A DNA stretch of 64,000 bases from Cylicocyclus nassatus (GCA_958299035.1 CATQJL010000326.1:5098232-5162231); one strand, 5' to 3'; positions 12,801 through 25,162 are shown, counted from the first letter of the stretch. Numbers and translations: made by a program. The notes: generated by a model not told the origin, from the sequence alone.

Positions 12801-13240
12801 TGGTGGTATTTTGAGGATTTTTGCGGATTGAACTAAGAAAGAGGTTGAAACTAGCTAAGCTAGAAGAGACATTTGATGGTCTGGTGCCATGGATGATACT
12901 TTGTCCCGTTTTTAGGCCTCTGAGGACGGCGAACGTGCCGAAATGTTAGGCCATTCGAAGATACCACCATAACAAACTTGTTCGGCACAAACAAAGTTGG
13001 AGATTATATACAATGCCCAGGTTTAAAAAAATAGGAACATTCAAGTTGTTTCTATGAGTATTTTCAAGCAAAATTAGACGTGAAGTCTGCAAAAAATTCG
13101 ATCTTACGTATATAGTATCAAATCCTTTGAGTAGCTCAGCAATGGCGGAAGCGGTCATCACGAGATTGATAAACCAGGTGCATCTACATTGTACCATATC
13201 AAAGACAAAAACAAGAGCACTTCTAAGAAACTTACAGCAT
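9817..13240 (-). CDS. Divergent GH25 lysozyme-like gene B, catalytic Glu replaced
   Basis: Exons, 5' to 3': 13236-13240, 13108-13183, 11962-12097, 11781-11852, 10358-10498, 10059-10196 and 9817-10005. It has the same seven-exon plan as gene A and a signal-peptide-like start (MLCTWFINLVMTASA). The N-terminal motif GFDTIY keeps the Asp, but the DxE site reads VYLDVREKSW, so the catalytic Glu is Arg. The C-terminal core [10 protein letters not shown] has become GTCGINDYTINY. The second cysteine of exon 4 is missing, and there is a ~28-residue C-terminal extension (ending SKSFPIN). Exon 4 at the strong donor ends in phase 1 while exon 5 starts in phase 0. Either a weak donor (AAA/GTGCCC, near 11800) is used, or there is a 1-nt error or a pseudogenising change. 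Introns are long and carry fold-back elements. It probably cannot cleave peptidoglycan and may bind glycan, or be decaying. Confidence 0.75.
10554..11280. mobile_element. Mariner-like fold-back element in intron 4 of gene B
   Basis: This is a 727-bp inverted repeat with arms of about 355 bp and a short centre near 10915. The ends are ATTAGGTTGAACAGAAAG and its inverse, flanked by TA. The arms are nearly identical: a 70-codon open frame in one arm recurs in the other with about two changes, so the element is young or homogenised. There is no transposase. TTAGGT ends with TA targets are typical of Tc1/mariner-derived non-autonomous elements. Confidence 0.85.
12760..13012. mobile_element. Fold-back element in intron 2 of gene B
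   Basis: Inverted arms of about 55 bp (12762-12816 and 12957-13011) pair with few mismatches. Both contain TTTGTGCCGAACA and TTTGTTATGGTGGTAT or their complement. The central ~140 bp is unpaired and carries no open frame of note. It is non-coding and lies wholly in the intron. Confidence 0.75.
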
Positions 13241-15179
13241 TTTGTACGACACGACACTATAGCTAATTAGGAAAACAGAGAGTTAAACCTCGTATTCTGC
13301 CCAAAGCACGTAAGCCTAGAATCACGTTCAAAAAATAAAGAATCTCATCCATGTTCTTGCCTTCAAATATGAGAGCCAAACACTACAATACAACAACACT
13401 ATAATACTACAACTACAGAAAATATATGATATTAAAAGAATAGGATTGGCTTAAGAATGGTAGTAAACAGATCATTTTAGATTTAATTTTCAGGGTTACT
13501 TTAGGAAAAGCTGCTGGAGAAGATGAGCAGTAGGTTTTATGAGTCTAATTCTTGGTAGAAGAAATCATAAGAGAGCTAACCGTTTTCTTCCCGCAAAAAT
13601 TCTTAATTCTTACTGCTAAAAGCCAAGAGTTTTTGCTGTTACTCACTTTTTATCATTCCCAATAGTTCAGTACATCGATAAAAGGATAAAGATCATTTTC
13701 GAGAAATGATTGTTTATCAACTCTCTCTGACCCATACAAACCACTCGACTAACTCAGATTTTGCTCGAAAAGTAAAAATAAAGCGTTGATGAGTGTTAGC
13801 AAAAAATACTTTTTGACATCCGAATTCAAGCAAATATGATAATCTTTGAACTCTTGCTAATTTAGTATCGTAAGCAATCATGGTGGTCGTTCATAAAGAA
13901 ATGAGTTATTGAACGGTTTCTGATAGAAAGGGGCTGCTCCTAATGTGATCAGTAAAACATAGCTCGTTAAACTGAAAGATTTAATTTCAACATGAGCAAC
14001 AAAACTGACTAATGATAATCCTGAAAATTTGAGAGAAAGCAACGCAAAAAGCTAAAATTTACATTAGAATAAGGTTTGGATAATTGTGATGTCAGCTTAG
14101 ACTTCAACTGCCAGTTATGCTCAAAAGTTATTTAAAACACATAGATCCAGCTCACTCAAGCTGTCTGGCGCGAAATCAGTCTATTTATAGCAATTTGGAA
14201 TGAAAAGTCAACAAAAAAAGACTAGAAATGGTCTGAAGTGACTAACCATTTCAAATGCCTCAACTTGGTAAGTGTTGGGTAACATCTTCTCATCAGTTTG
14301 TTTTCTCTATGTTGTTAAAGTGAACTTTAAATAACGTTGCCTACTCCATCCATAGAGTCACATAATTTTTTACAGTTCCTCCTGACATGAAGATGACTGC
14401 TCTAATCCATGGCAGTTTGCCATGACGGCATCCTTCTTCTGATAGCGCTTTTTTGAATGATTCATGCCAAAGTGTGACGATATCGGTTTTCTATGATTTT
14501 AGGATGTATTACGAAGAAGTTCAGCGAACATGGGCATACCTCTAAGGGGCACTGACTTATACGATTTTAGCCTGTTTTGTGAACATTTGGTTTGGTTTTT
14601 CGAGTTTCTTGAGTGTTTTGAATCATGGATACAGAAAACTCATCACCGGCAATGTGTCGCCGAATATATACTTAGCTTATTTATTGGCATCAAAATTTGT
14701 ACATATCAAAAAATTCATGAGGAGGGAAAAGCTAACGAAGAGATGGCAAAGATACAAAACCGGAGTCAGACGGTTCGCAAGTCGAGTAACGGATTGATCT
14801 GAGAACATCAATCTTTGGAAAAAAAAGCGGTAGAGTAGCAGGAGATGAGAAGTATTCACCATGGAGAGTATGGTATAAAGCTTGGCGCGAGGTTTCGCTT
14901 GATAACTTCTCGTGACTTTGCAAAAATGCCGTGCCTTTTGAGGTATAGATATATAAGACCAAAACTAACTACAAACCTAAAGTCGTACTCAAGCCTAGGG
15001 TGAAATTTTATTCCCGAACTTTGCAAAAACCTCCTTTACAGTACGTTGTAGCAAAAATTTGTTTTATCAGGCACACCATCAAGTGAAAGGAGTTCTGTGA
15101 AGACTTGGGACGAGCTTGACGACGTGGTACTCCATTCGACGCCAGGTGCATTTGCTTAGAGTTTCATGGTCTACATTAT
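13241..15179. other. Intergenic, nothing recognised
   Basis: No gene can be supported. Two overlapping plus-strand frames near 14530-14802 (90 and 72 codons) show no motif, codon bias or splice partners, and are probably chance. Confidence 0.4.
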
Positions 15180-15400
15180 AATTGAAACGACAGAAAAATC
15201 TCGTCGATCGGTATCGAATAATCGGCTTTTGAAAAACATTCGAACGAAAGAATATTATTCGATCTATGATTTTCAGATTATTCGAATTTGAATATTCGGA
15301 TAGTGCTACATTTCAAAATTCGAATGAACGATTATTCGAATAAATGGGGTTATAATCGAATAAATACATATGGTCGAATATTACGTAAGTTCAACCAGTA
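15180..15400. repeat. Cluster of TTCGAA / ATTCGAAT motifs, cluster 1
   Basis: Within about 200 bp the short palindromic word ATTCGAAT or close variants (TATTCG, CGAATA, TCGAATA) recur more than ten times on both strands. Similar clusters occur at about 19690-19950 and 20845-21060. Their function is unknown; they could be subterminal repeats of a transposon. Confidence 0.6.
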
Positions 15401-16573
15401 CATGTATCAAGTTTTTCGTAGCACTACTTTTTTCTCAGAGAAAATACCAGGTTTCCGAATTTCTGACGTACGCTGTACATGTATAGACAAGTAATACAAT
15501 ATACCATATGCATTTACAATTGGTTATCTTACATCTATTTCTCTAGAACAATGTGCAGCTACCCATGTTTGTGCTCAAACATCTAGGGAAGCCTTATTAG
15601 AGAAGCTACGACGTCTTCTGTATGATCAACTTTAACTTAGTGTTATACTAGCATTTAGAGGCACCATTCGGGTAGATTTTAAGTCACATGAGCAAGTGTA
15701 GCTAAGTCTAGGCCCTGTTTACTTAGGTCAGGAATAGGTTAGATTAAATTAGTTACATATTTTAGGTTTTTCTAGCAGTCTAGTTTTTTATCGAGTGTAT
15801 AGGACCATAGAGCGTAGCTGTGAGGCATACGCTGCACCATATCTCAGGTTGCTGGCCTCAGGTTGTTAATTCTTTCGATTGTGATCTCATCTTTGTTTTG
15901 CTCATTCTTTCCAGCCTTTCGTTTTCTCTTGTTATTGTTCTCATATTTTTGTTGTTATCAGCTTCTCCAGTTTGTCAATTTTGATAAACCATTTTTGTTT
16001 CAAGAGATTGTGCTGGGTCAGTGGGACCTGCGGATCTGTCCGCCCGTTACTACAAGTATTATGAACTCGATCTAGAATTACTGCACAGACCCGGCTTCCA
16101 AATAGTTCTCTAAGGAGGTTATAGGCAAACCACTGATTCATTTGAATTCCCCCATGTAGCAAAGTTTGGCTGGTTGGAGTTCGATTTGAGTCCCACGCGG
16201 GTTGTTTGATACCTCAAACTTGAGTAACTAAACCTTTATTTTGAATTCTACTAATATACAACAGGTACGGTATGTATGCTATACAAATGTAAGCTTGGTG
16301 TTAATGATAGGGATGAGACTAACTCAAAAGTAGGCTTGGGTTAGTACTACTACTACAAATACTCTATAACTACTATCCTACACTTGTATTATACCCCAAC
16401 TATAGTGCTCGTATCCGTCATGAACCCCTTCGTGCACCTATACTGTATACTGCCGCCCTTCCCCGAAAACTTGTGGAATGAATGACCCAACTCTCGAATC
16501 GACCGTTATTTATACCCCTCCGGCGGTCAAGGTCCAATGACTGGTCTCCTTGATTTAGATCAGCGTCGTTCTA
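15401..16573. other. Intergenic, nothing recognised
   Basis: No exon or RNA gene is supported. Around 16160-16200 the stretch GAGTTCGATTTGAGTCCC resembles a tRNA T-loop, but no acceptor stem or anticodon arm fits, so I do not call a tRNA. Confidence 0.4.
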
Positions 16574-19091
16574 ATTTTATTTATTTATTTATTTATTTAT
16601 TCAATACGCACAACGCGTGCCACATTTGGAACAAGTAAAACGAAATAGTAAGTACCTTACAGTAGTGAACAACCAAAAGAGAAAAAAAAATCCACCAACA
16701 GCCCAAGTCTAGCTCTCAGGTATGTAGGAATAAGGGGATTAAGCTTGTATGGGCCTTGTATGATTGTATCAGTAAAATGCTCTGTGGAGTCTGTCTCATG
16801 CCTCTTGCTTGCAGCAAAAGTGCTCTTAGATTATTCAAATTTAGCAAATGTATTTGCGGGGACCGTATAGGTTTACAAATTTGCCCGACTGATTCTGGGG
16901 AGAGAACAGAACTCCGAGATAAGAGGTTATAAAATAAAATAATGAACAAGCCTAACAAGCTATTCCCAAGTAGCAACGGAATGGATGAACTGGACCCAAA
17001 CCAGCATGTAAAGTAATGATCGAAACAATAAGCAAGTTGAAATTTCACGACCGCAAATATATTAATCTGAGAAGTTATCACTAGGAGACCTTCTACGCGA
17101 TATGTGGGAGAACGATAGAGTTAGTCAGATTATAGTACTGGGGCAGCCCAAGCGACAAGCAAAGCAGCGAGCGTAGGAAAGTACGGCAGGCGAACGGCAG
17201 CACTATACGAATGACGAGAAGCAGTCATCTGGAAGAAAATCGGTCAAATTCAACTTCTTGAGTCTACGTTTGAAAGTAAGGCTATCTGGAGAAGACAGAA
17301 TTTCTTTAGGTAAACACTGGAGATACTTTGAAGTGCGTGTAAAAAAACTGTTTCTTGAAAAAGAGTTTAGTTGTTTCCGCATACCATTTAAATGTAAATA
17401 AACAGAAAAACCAGTAGTCCTTCCGTGACTAGGCCTGAACACCCAGTATTTAGAAGGTCTTAGTCTAGTCTCGCCTTTAAAAATCCTGAAAGCAAGTATT
17501 ATATCATGCATGATCCTGCGATGTAGTAGTGAGGCCTAGGACTTTCATTCGTTCATCATAGCTTGGAAGCGATCGTGGGTAACCACGACTGGGATAGCAT
17601 GTATAGAAAAGCAAACGAGTGAAAACCTTCTGGACGTTCTCCAGGGCCAGCTTGTGCTTCCTCAGAAAAGGGCTCCAAACCTGACTTGCATATTCTACAG
17701 TAGGGATGACAAATGCCTTATAAAGTTTCAGTAATATTTTGGGATCAGCTGCTCTTATGTTGCGAAAGATGGCGTACAAAACTGAGAATGAGCGAGAGGT
17801 GATGTTTGAAATTTGCAAGTCTGGTCTCAAGGTGCTATCGAATACAACACCTAAGTCTTTGATAGATGTTTTGTTGACTAGGGAAACTCCCGCATGCTCG
17901 TAGTGTTCGTCACTTGCAGCGGAACCAACATGGAATACAGAGCTTTTATTTATATTCACTGAAATGTCCCAATCTGTACACCATTCAACCATGTTATTGA
18001 TAGCACGCTGCAAGGAAACTTTAATTGTTCTCTGATTATCCCTATCGTATATGCCGTAAATTTTAATATCATCGGCATACATGAGCACATGTATGTCAGG
18101 ATGAGTTTTTTAAATTTGGGGTAACTCAGCAGTACAAACTAGAAATAGCAATGGTGAAAGGGCCCCGCCCTGTGGAAGTCCGCTAGTACAAGGAAAACGT
18201 CCAGAATGATCTCTTCCCACCCGAACCGGCATATATCTGGAGTGCAGATATGATTTTAGCCACTCAAGCAGGGGTCCTCTGATACCATAGTGCTCAGGCT
18301 TATATAACAGTTTACCATGACTTATACGGTCGAAAGCTTTCGACAAATCGAAGCATATGACGTCCACTTCCTTCTTATCGAGGTGTGCCTTAATCCAGTC
18401 ATGATTGCAATCTATTAGTTGGGTTACAGTGGATGCACCACTGACAAACCCATGTTGTTCAGCGGGAATGAGATTAAGCCTTTCCAGCCATGAAAGAAGT
18501 TTGTCACGAATTATCTTTTCCAGAACTTTACATGGTACTGGATTTGTACTTATAGGCCTGAATTCTGTCACAGATTGAGGTTTGGGAACTTTTGGAACTG
18601 CGGTGACAATTGCTTCTTCCCAAATGTCAGGTATTTCTCCACAAATAAAACTAATATCAAAGATATGTGACAAGGGGACAGAGAGCTCTCTGGCGCAACG
18701 TTTGAAGACAATCTGAGGTATGCCATCAAAAGGTTCAAATGTAGATTGTTTCAAGGTTCTAAGAAAGCTTTCGACAGTAGAAGGCATGATCATAGGTGCT
18801 GAGCAGGTATGGTTCAGAGGTGCACCCAATCCCTTAGTGCGAGGAGTACTTGTGGAAAACGTATTTGCAAAAAACTCGGCTAATGCTGAAGCCTTGGACT
18901 GATTTGTTAGACTTTGTTCTAATGAAGTGGTGCCTCAACATCCTTTTGTACCGCAACAGTGTTGTGTAGGCGTGTAGTTGTTTCGGTCGGAGATGTCGTT
19001 GCAAACAATCTTGTGGAGTCGTTCTGGAACTGTGAGTCACATTAACTTGTGACCTACTGATGAGATGGTTAACTTGTATGAACTTGCTCAC
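16574..19091 (-). pseudogene. Non-LTR retrotransposon remnant (reverse transcriptase)
   Basis: Reading on the minus strand from about 19090 down, the sequence encodes a LINE reverse transcriptase. It shows EFRPIS, an AEQHGF block, DLSKAFDRISH, the GLPQGGALSPLLF motif and then MYADDIKIYG with the catalytic Asp pair. After that comes a C-terminal thumb region and the tail segment with LPKEILSS and FKRRLKKLNL. It is broken by an in-frame TAA near 18110 (the frame continues through it), a frameshift near 17505 and another near 18832. The upstream endonuclease domain is missing, so the copy is 5'-truncated and inactive. The 3' end is a (TTTA) microsatellite tail at 16574-16601, as in CR1/L2/Jockey-type elements. 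Its exact clade needs a tree. Confidence 0.88.
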
Positions 19092-19168
19092 TAGTTAACC
19101 AATACTTCCTTGCGGGATACCAGTTCCTTGCATACCGTACACTTGAGATATAATATAGAATTTATCAA

Positions 19169-19195
19169 ACAGCAACAACAATAACAATAACAATA
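19169..19195. repeat. Short CAA/AATA-rich simple repeat
   Basis: A run of CAACAACAATAACAATAACAA-like units lies just upstream of the retrotransposon remnant. It is a simple repeat without further features. Confidence 0.6.
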
Positions 19196-19436
19196 GGTAT
19201 AAACAGAAACAAACAAATCATCAATATTACAGCATCATCTATTCTATGGTCGACTTTGGCAACATCTCACGTCCGTTCAACGCCAATCTTCTCAAACAAA
19301 ACCTCTTAGCCCTTGACGTGGCAAACAAAATCGAACACATATTGTTATCTATTGATGCTTGTTTCAAACAGAACTCTGTAGGTGTGCTTCGGTATAGCTG
19401 GGACCGAATACTCGTTTACGATAATACTAGGACAGA

Positions 19437-19715
19437 CAGACATACAGCTGGCCATCCTGGCTCCGCCCGATCCCGTCAATAGTATTCCTAATTAGTTTAC
19501 CCCCCCCCTCTCCCGCTTTGCAAAAGAGAGATAAAATCGATATCGATAACTGACGAAAAGTAGCCTACGACACCCGCCGCTCCGAAGTGTATGTGTGCCA
19601 AGTTTGATCCGGGTCGGTTCAGAAATAGAGATTTCCATTCGGAATATACGTACGCATAGATATTCATACATGCATACAGACAAACAGACATTCAGCTTTA
19701 TTTATACAGATATTC
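19437..19715 (-). repeat. Dispersed repeat with GTCTGTCTG start, copy 1 (reverse)
   Basis: On the minus strand it starts with TAAAGCTGAATGTCTGTTTG and runs through a block with CGGAATGGAAAT, a TGTGCCAAGTTTGATC segment and a TTATCGATAT stretch. It ends in GGGCGGAGCCAGGATGGCC. The same order of blocks is found in direct orientation at 28211-28511. The ends resemble Helentron/HINE-type short elements (GTCTG start, GGGCGGAACCGGGTA-like end), but that assignment is tentative. Confidence 0.6.
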
Positions 19716-21060
19716 GGATAGTCGAAGAAACGAATAAGGCCCTTATTCGTATATTCGTTCATTCGAAGACTCGGAAATATGACTTGTTCAAACTTTCAAA
19801 ATAATGTGAAGAACACTCTTTCTAATATTCGAATATTCGAGCAGGTGAAGGAAGCGCATATTCGAATGTTCGAATGATAAACACATCTCATTCAAACTTT
19901 CGATGAAAGAACTTTAGCTGCTCGCGAAATGAGTTCAATATTCGATCAGTCATTCAAATGAATAATCAGATGACGGAATGGCTGGCATGTTCTTTGTTTT
20001 TCGAGCGCATTATGCCAGAGCATAGCGGAGAGAAGTCTTACGCACAAGTTTGCTTGAAGTGATTCTACAGGAAACTGTTTGCAGCAATTTGAGATGCGAT
20101 ATTAAGAGCGCAAATACCTTCAGCCTCTAAAATCCTGGCTGTAGAAGCAAATGCCGCCCTTGGGAACCGCTGTTTCTTCTTCGGTAAATCCTTCACACAG
20201 CTTGCTAACCATTTGCGGAAGGACCAGTAGTCCCTAAAAGCAGCACTTATTGGCAACATTCGTCTCTTCAACAAGGCCCGAGGCGGGAGCAAGGACCTGA
20301 GCCGCTGGACTTGTTACGGCAGCTTATATGTCACAAATGATTCTCAGGAGCCTTTATAGCCACACGGGCGTATAACCGAATATTTCGTGTTTGAGTGTTG
20401 CAAAGTTCATCAAGAAATATTACTCTGAATAGTCATGTAGGTTGGACAATCTTGAAATTATATTTTGACTTGAGCACGAGTAAAGGATGGGGAATATTAA
20501 AAAATTTGCCAATACCACGATAGAAGCTGTAAAACACAACGCTGTATGCCTTCTTTGTGCTCTTCTAATATAGCTTCAGAATCGCAGCGCGATGCAGACC
20601 ATCACCAATGTATTGTAAATAACTACCTAATCCAAAAGCTTTTCCAGATAAGACTGGTAGCTTTGGGAGGAAACTCCGCTGAAGTAGCCTAGGTACAACA
20701 TTGACAAAACGACAAGCAGTTATCTTCTTTACTCGGTAATCATTGAGAGATTAATTTTTGAACTCAAATCAGCTACAAATCGTAGAAATATAGCAGCAGA
20801 TTCTTGTTGCACTACAACAAAAGAAAAATCCAGCATTGTCTAAGTCATTAGATTATTCGAATGATTCGAATAGTCGAATACACAACTAACTTCATTTATC
20901 AGAATACTCGTTCATTCAAATTTTGGAATTTACAGTCGAATATTCGAGTTGGAATAACCTGAAAATCGCGATCATATAATATTCGTTCGTTCAGATATTT
21001 TTTCGAAGGTCGATTATTCAGTAGTCGTTCGGACAAAATTTTCCGGGCATTACATATATG
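19690..21060. repeat. TTCGAA-rich region, clusters 2 and 3
   Basis: Two clusters rich in ATTCGAAT/TATTCGAA words lie at about 19690-19950 and 20845-21060, with about 900 bp of ordinary sequence between them. The pattern matches cluster 1 at 15.2 kb. No transposase is visible in the interval. Confidence 0.55.
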
Positions 21061-21148
21061 AGGCTGGTTTAAGAATCTTTTTTGCACAAAAATCTGTGTG
21101 AAATTGTTCTTGTCAAGATCATAAAGTAATCGTTCAAACCTTTATTAT

Positions 21149-23078
21149 TCAATCAAGTCGAATGAAATTAAGGTCAAGGTTAACTCCACATGGTCCGTTG
21201 AAATCTCCCGCATATTGCTGAATGTAAAAATTTGACCATCCTCCAAAAGGAGAGAATTCGCCCCTCTAAAACATCGATGTGGGTGAGGTGAAGACCGATT
21301 AGAAATATATCATAACAACTTACTCGTGTTCCATCGTTCATTCCCCAATAGGCCCACCAGAGTTTTTTATGCTTCCACTGATCATATTCTGAGCCTACGA
21401 TACTCTTCCAGTTATTTTTGTTTGTGTAGATCCCCCAGTCGACACCCATTCCCTGAAATTCCCGAAATAGGTCTTAGAAGTGCATCTCCGTAATTCTCAC
21501 TTGCATCACATTGTAGCTGAACCTTCAGAGAAATTTTTCAATACTTGATTCGCTAAGCAATTGGACTGTTTGAGACGATTCGTGAAAAGCTTACAGCACA
21601 GCTTGCGTGTAGATTTTCAATACCACTCAAAGAATTCAAAAAATGTTTGTTTAGAGTGATTCAGAATAAGTGACTCAGAAAATGTTTTTTGCATGAGTTA
21701 GCCGTACTAATCAAATGTTTTTTTATTGACAGCAAACTCAGAGCAGCTGACGTGAGGGTGTCTGTTTGGGAAAAAGTTAGAGTCAAATGATGGTACTTAG
21801 ATTTTAAAAAGGTCAACTCAAAACTTGTTAGATCAGGAATGAGATGAGCTATGCATCCGAACTTTGTATACTTACATCTAATTTGTTGCCCATAGCATTG
21901 ATAGTATTTCGGTTGGCTGCGTGATCATTTGGCCAGCGGAATATTTCTATATCCAGATATACCGTATCAAATGGAACGCCCTCCGACCTCAAACGATTAA
22001 TGGTCGCCTCAACCTGCAAATTTTAGCTCTTTTACACAATGACATGTGTATATGAATAGGATTTAATCTAGCGTGCAAGTTAAAACTGCCAAATATCGAG
22101 AGCCAAGAATTTTCACGAACCTGATTTTGTGGAGGCGCACAATGCTTTGCCAAACAAGGAAAAATGTAGGCGCTGACTTCAAAACCAGCTGAAATCATTC
22201 ATATTTTCAGCCTGCTGTCAGAGTAAGTAAAGGTGAAAATAAGTAAAGAGGAAATTAGCTCAGCACAAACAGAATGATCACAAACCTTCATGAGCATTCT
22301 TCATGTTCTGCATGCCCTCCATATCGTAATTTCCTGTACTTTTCCACACTCTACCGATATAGAATGTGAAACCATTGTCTTTTAAGCAGCGAAAATTGTC
22401 CGTAGATAACTTCTGTAAGCATATATCATACATTTTACTGTTTGATAAGCAGAACAGATTCGTTTTTTAATAGACTTTGACATCTGCATTACACTAGCAA
22501 CCGATATCATTTAATTGAAGAGTGAAAAAAACCGTCGACTGCTAGGGACCATTTAGTCGCTGTCTCTCTCAAGAGGTTGTTCACGTGAGTATGTGAAATC
22601 TAATGACAAAGTGCGCTTGAGCGCCTTTCTTCATCCCTTTCCATATGTCAAATCTAGGAGTACCTCGAAACCAAAGACGCGCTTTTCCAATAAGCCTGTT
22701 AATCCCTTTATTTCTCTGATTTATTAAGATTGCAACTGCTGTTTTTTACTGTAATAAGAAATCAACGAATGGCCTTGTAAGAGCTCGTCAGTTTCACGAA
22801 GTTTTTCGGCGGAGTGCGAGAAATCAGTCATCTTTGCTTTTATGCCCGCCTAACGTCGCGAATGTCTAAGAAACGGCCAAACTGTTAATCTGAGAAACGG
22901 CCCACAACTGTTAACTGCTTTTCTAGCAAAATTCATAGAAGATAGAGCATACTCTGACCTGTATAGTATCGAGCCCTTTGAATGCGACGGAGGTGCCGAA
23001 TAAAGCCGTCAAAAGAACGATCCGAAAATGTGCGCATGTACTCAAGCATTTAAATAGCCAAGAAAAAGCTTACGACAT
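21149..23078 (-). CDS. GH25 lysozyme gene C, complete, catalytic motif intact
   Basis: Exons, 5' to 3': 23074-23078, 22959-23040, 22286-22412, 22121-22188, 21876-22013, 21324-21452 and 21149-21265. The phases join without error to 222 codons (221 aa). The N terminus MSTCAHFRIVLLTALFG is a signal peptide, followed by GLDTIQ with the first active-site Asp. Exon 5 carries TVYLDIEIFRW, so the DxE pair is present. Exon 6 has the DWGIYTNKNNW core and LWWAYWG. Exon 7 has SPFGGWSNFYIQQYAG and GPCGVNLDLNF, then a short IRLD tail. The four mature cysteines match gene A. An AATAAA overlaps the first bases after the stop (21141-21146), implying a very short 3' UTR. Intron 1 is only 33 nt. It is likely a secreted, active muramidase; substrate and tissue are inferred. 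Confidence 0.92.
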
Positions 23079-23653
23079 ATTCCAGCATTTTCACATTCAA
23101 ACCAAGAGCGTTTGTCGCTTAGGTAGAGATTGAATTTACACAGACACACCTGCAATGTATCAAAATGATGGCAAAAAGATTTTTCACTCAACTGATTTCG
23201 CGAGTTGAGCATCTTTCTTAAGGTGTTTATTTTTTGTAGAAGAAAAAGGAAAAACGTGAGAATGATACAACAAATATACCATAATATATACAAATATACA
23301 AAATTTGGTGCAGATAGAGAAAAGGGATGATGCTCACTCAGTAATGGTCTCTGTTACAGCTTGCTAGATAGACATAATCAGATAAGAAGAACAGCGAGAC
23401 GGAAAGTTCATCAAATTTGATTTTTAGTGTCTAGAACCGTAAGATACATGACCATTTTTTTCCCAGCTATGAAAAAACTTGTGCTGAATGATTGCCTTTC
23501 GATATTCAATTTTCTAATTTTTTTATTCGTTTTCAACATGTATTTTAGGATGAGGTATGATGAATGTTATTTGTATAAATGTTAATAGACACTCAGTCAA
23601 TAGATAAGCATTAGGTTGAATAATTATATCGGGTGTCTCAAAAGTATGTAGAC
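23079..23653 (-). promoter_or_regulatory. Upstream region of lysozyme gene C with a GATA site
   Basis: About 300 nt upstream of the start codon there is CAGATAAG at 23379-23386, a consensus GATA-factor site. No TATA box is obvious. The rest of the stretch is AT-rich with no coding signal. Confidence 0.3.
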
Positions 23654-23824
23654 TTTGATTCAACTGGCTTGGCGGCTAGAAGGCGGGGCTTCGTGACCCA
23701 CAAGGCCGCTCGCACCTGCGACGCACCTGCATCTCTCTCTCTCTCTCTCTCTCTCTGATCATTAGTAGCCTTAATTGGGTCACAAAGCCCCGCCTTCCAG
23801 CCTCCAAGCCAGTGGAATCAAAGG
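23654..23824. mobile_element. Fold-back element with CT microsatellite loop
   Basis: A 171-bp element with ends TTTGATTCAACTGGCTTGG and the complement, flanked by GTAGAC on both sides (23648-23653 and 23825-23830). The loop carries (CT)n at about 23732-23757. The same family is inserted inside another transposon at 25207-25381. Confidence 0.8.
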
Positions 23825-23844
23825 GTAGACGCTGACTGATTGTT

Positions 23845-24270
23845 GAAATATCTCTTCCTCGTGCCTAGTAAATATGTTAATTTGCTCTTGGAAAAGTATG
23901 AGGCGCTGCCGTACAACCGATATGGTTTCCCATAGTCAAAAAAACACGGAGAGGCCGTACAATTCATTTTAGTAAATTGAGCTTTAAGGCAGGCGATTGC
24001 TTGGGGGTCTTGTGATTCTATGAGGAAGAGACTTCTAATTGAGCCACAGTTCAAGAAGGAAAGAATAACGAGTTGAACGGATTGTGAAGAGACATCACTT
24101 AGAGCAGCTTCAAAAATCTCAATTCTACCTTTCTTATCTGCTGAACGCCTTAAGAGAGGTTATGGGCCGTTCAGGTGCTATGAAGATCAGCTCAGAGGAA
24201 CAGAGGCGAAGTGATATTGAGTATATCAACAACAAGAAAGGAACACATTTACTAGGAACCAAAAAAAGTT
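23845..24270. mobile_element. Diverged inverted repeat
   Basis: Weak inverted arms of about 45 bp around 23845-23890 and 24228-24270 share a TTTACTAGG core. It is probably an old fold-back element. From 24271 to 25162 I see nothing further. Confidence 0.4.
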
Positions 24271-25162
24271 GCTATCCCAATTCAGACTTTGAAACCAGCA
24301 TGAGTTATTCTAGAGAATCGTTCAGATATGAATAGTTAATTTGGATAGTGTAAACTCAAATCTTACTTGCTCGCTTTCTTGGTAATGTAAGCGCAGGAGG
24401 TGGGTACACCAAAAGGGAAAAGAGGGTAGTGCTCGGGGCATTGCATCCACTTATAAGTTGGTTACAATGTTGTGACTAGCAATATTCCACCCGCTTTTGT
24501 TGTCGAAAATTGCTATTTGCTCTTTGACGCATGAGAAGGAAGGAGACAGATGACATGTTCTGCTATGAACTTACAAAGCTAAAGTGCTGAAAATTTATAC
24601 ATTGAAACGCATGAAAAGTAGTCGTTGCCAGATGGATGCCGGTGCGCATTTGTTGTAGACCTTGAGAGACCTCCGCTAATTCCAAACAATACAGGGTTGC
24701 ACTTGACTTGCTGCTCAACGCATTAGGGCTGAAGACAGTTTATGTATAGAGCTGAAAAGAAAAAGAAAATCCTTTCAAAAAATACTATACGGCGAACTCT
24801 GCGTAAGCGCATCTATGACTAATCATTACGTGAACGTGCGTCGGTTTTTCTCGTCCATTGCTTTCTCCGTTTTATTTTTCAACGTAAGAGGCCTCCAGCT
24901 GATGTATTAATGCAACAAACAGAGATGTACTTTGTAGCCACTGACGAGCGCGATGACTGCTCGATGTTTTAATCTCTATGATCATCACTTGCTTTAAAAA
25001 CTAATTCAGTCATTTAGTTGATGTGTTCAAAATCTGATACTATCAAGAAATCGGTAATTGGACGAACGTGGTGGTTGCAAACTCATTACGGCAATGAGAC
25101 CCATTAGGCCCCAAAGAAGTTGTGACACATCTGGTTTGTTGCAGCATTCATGATACATCTTA

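Noticed and set aside
14530..14802. Overlapping plus-strand frames of 90 and 72 codons
   Set aside because: Two frames over the same DNA, neither with a motif or splice context; typical chance frames.
16160..16210. Possible tRNA T-loop (GAGTTCGATTTGAGTCCC)
   Set aside because: No matching acceptor stem, D-loop or anticodon arm within tRNA distance.
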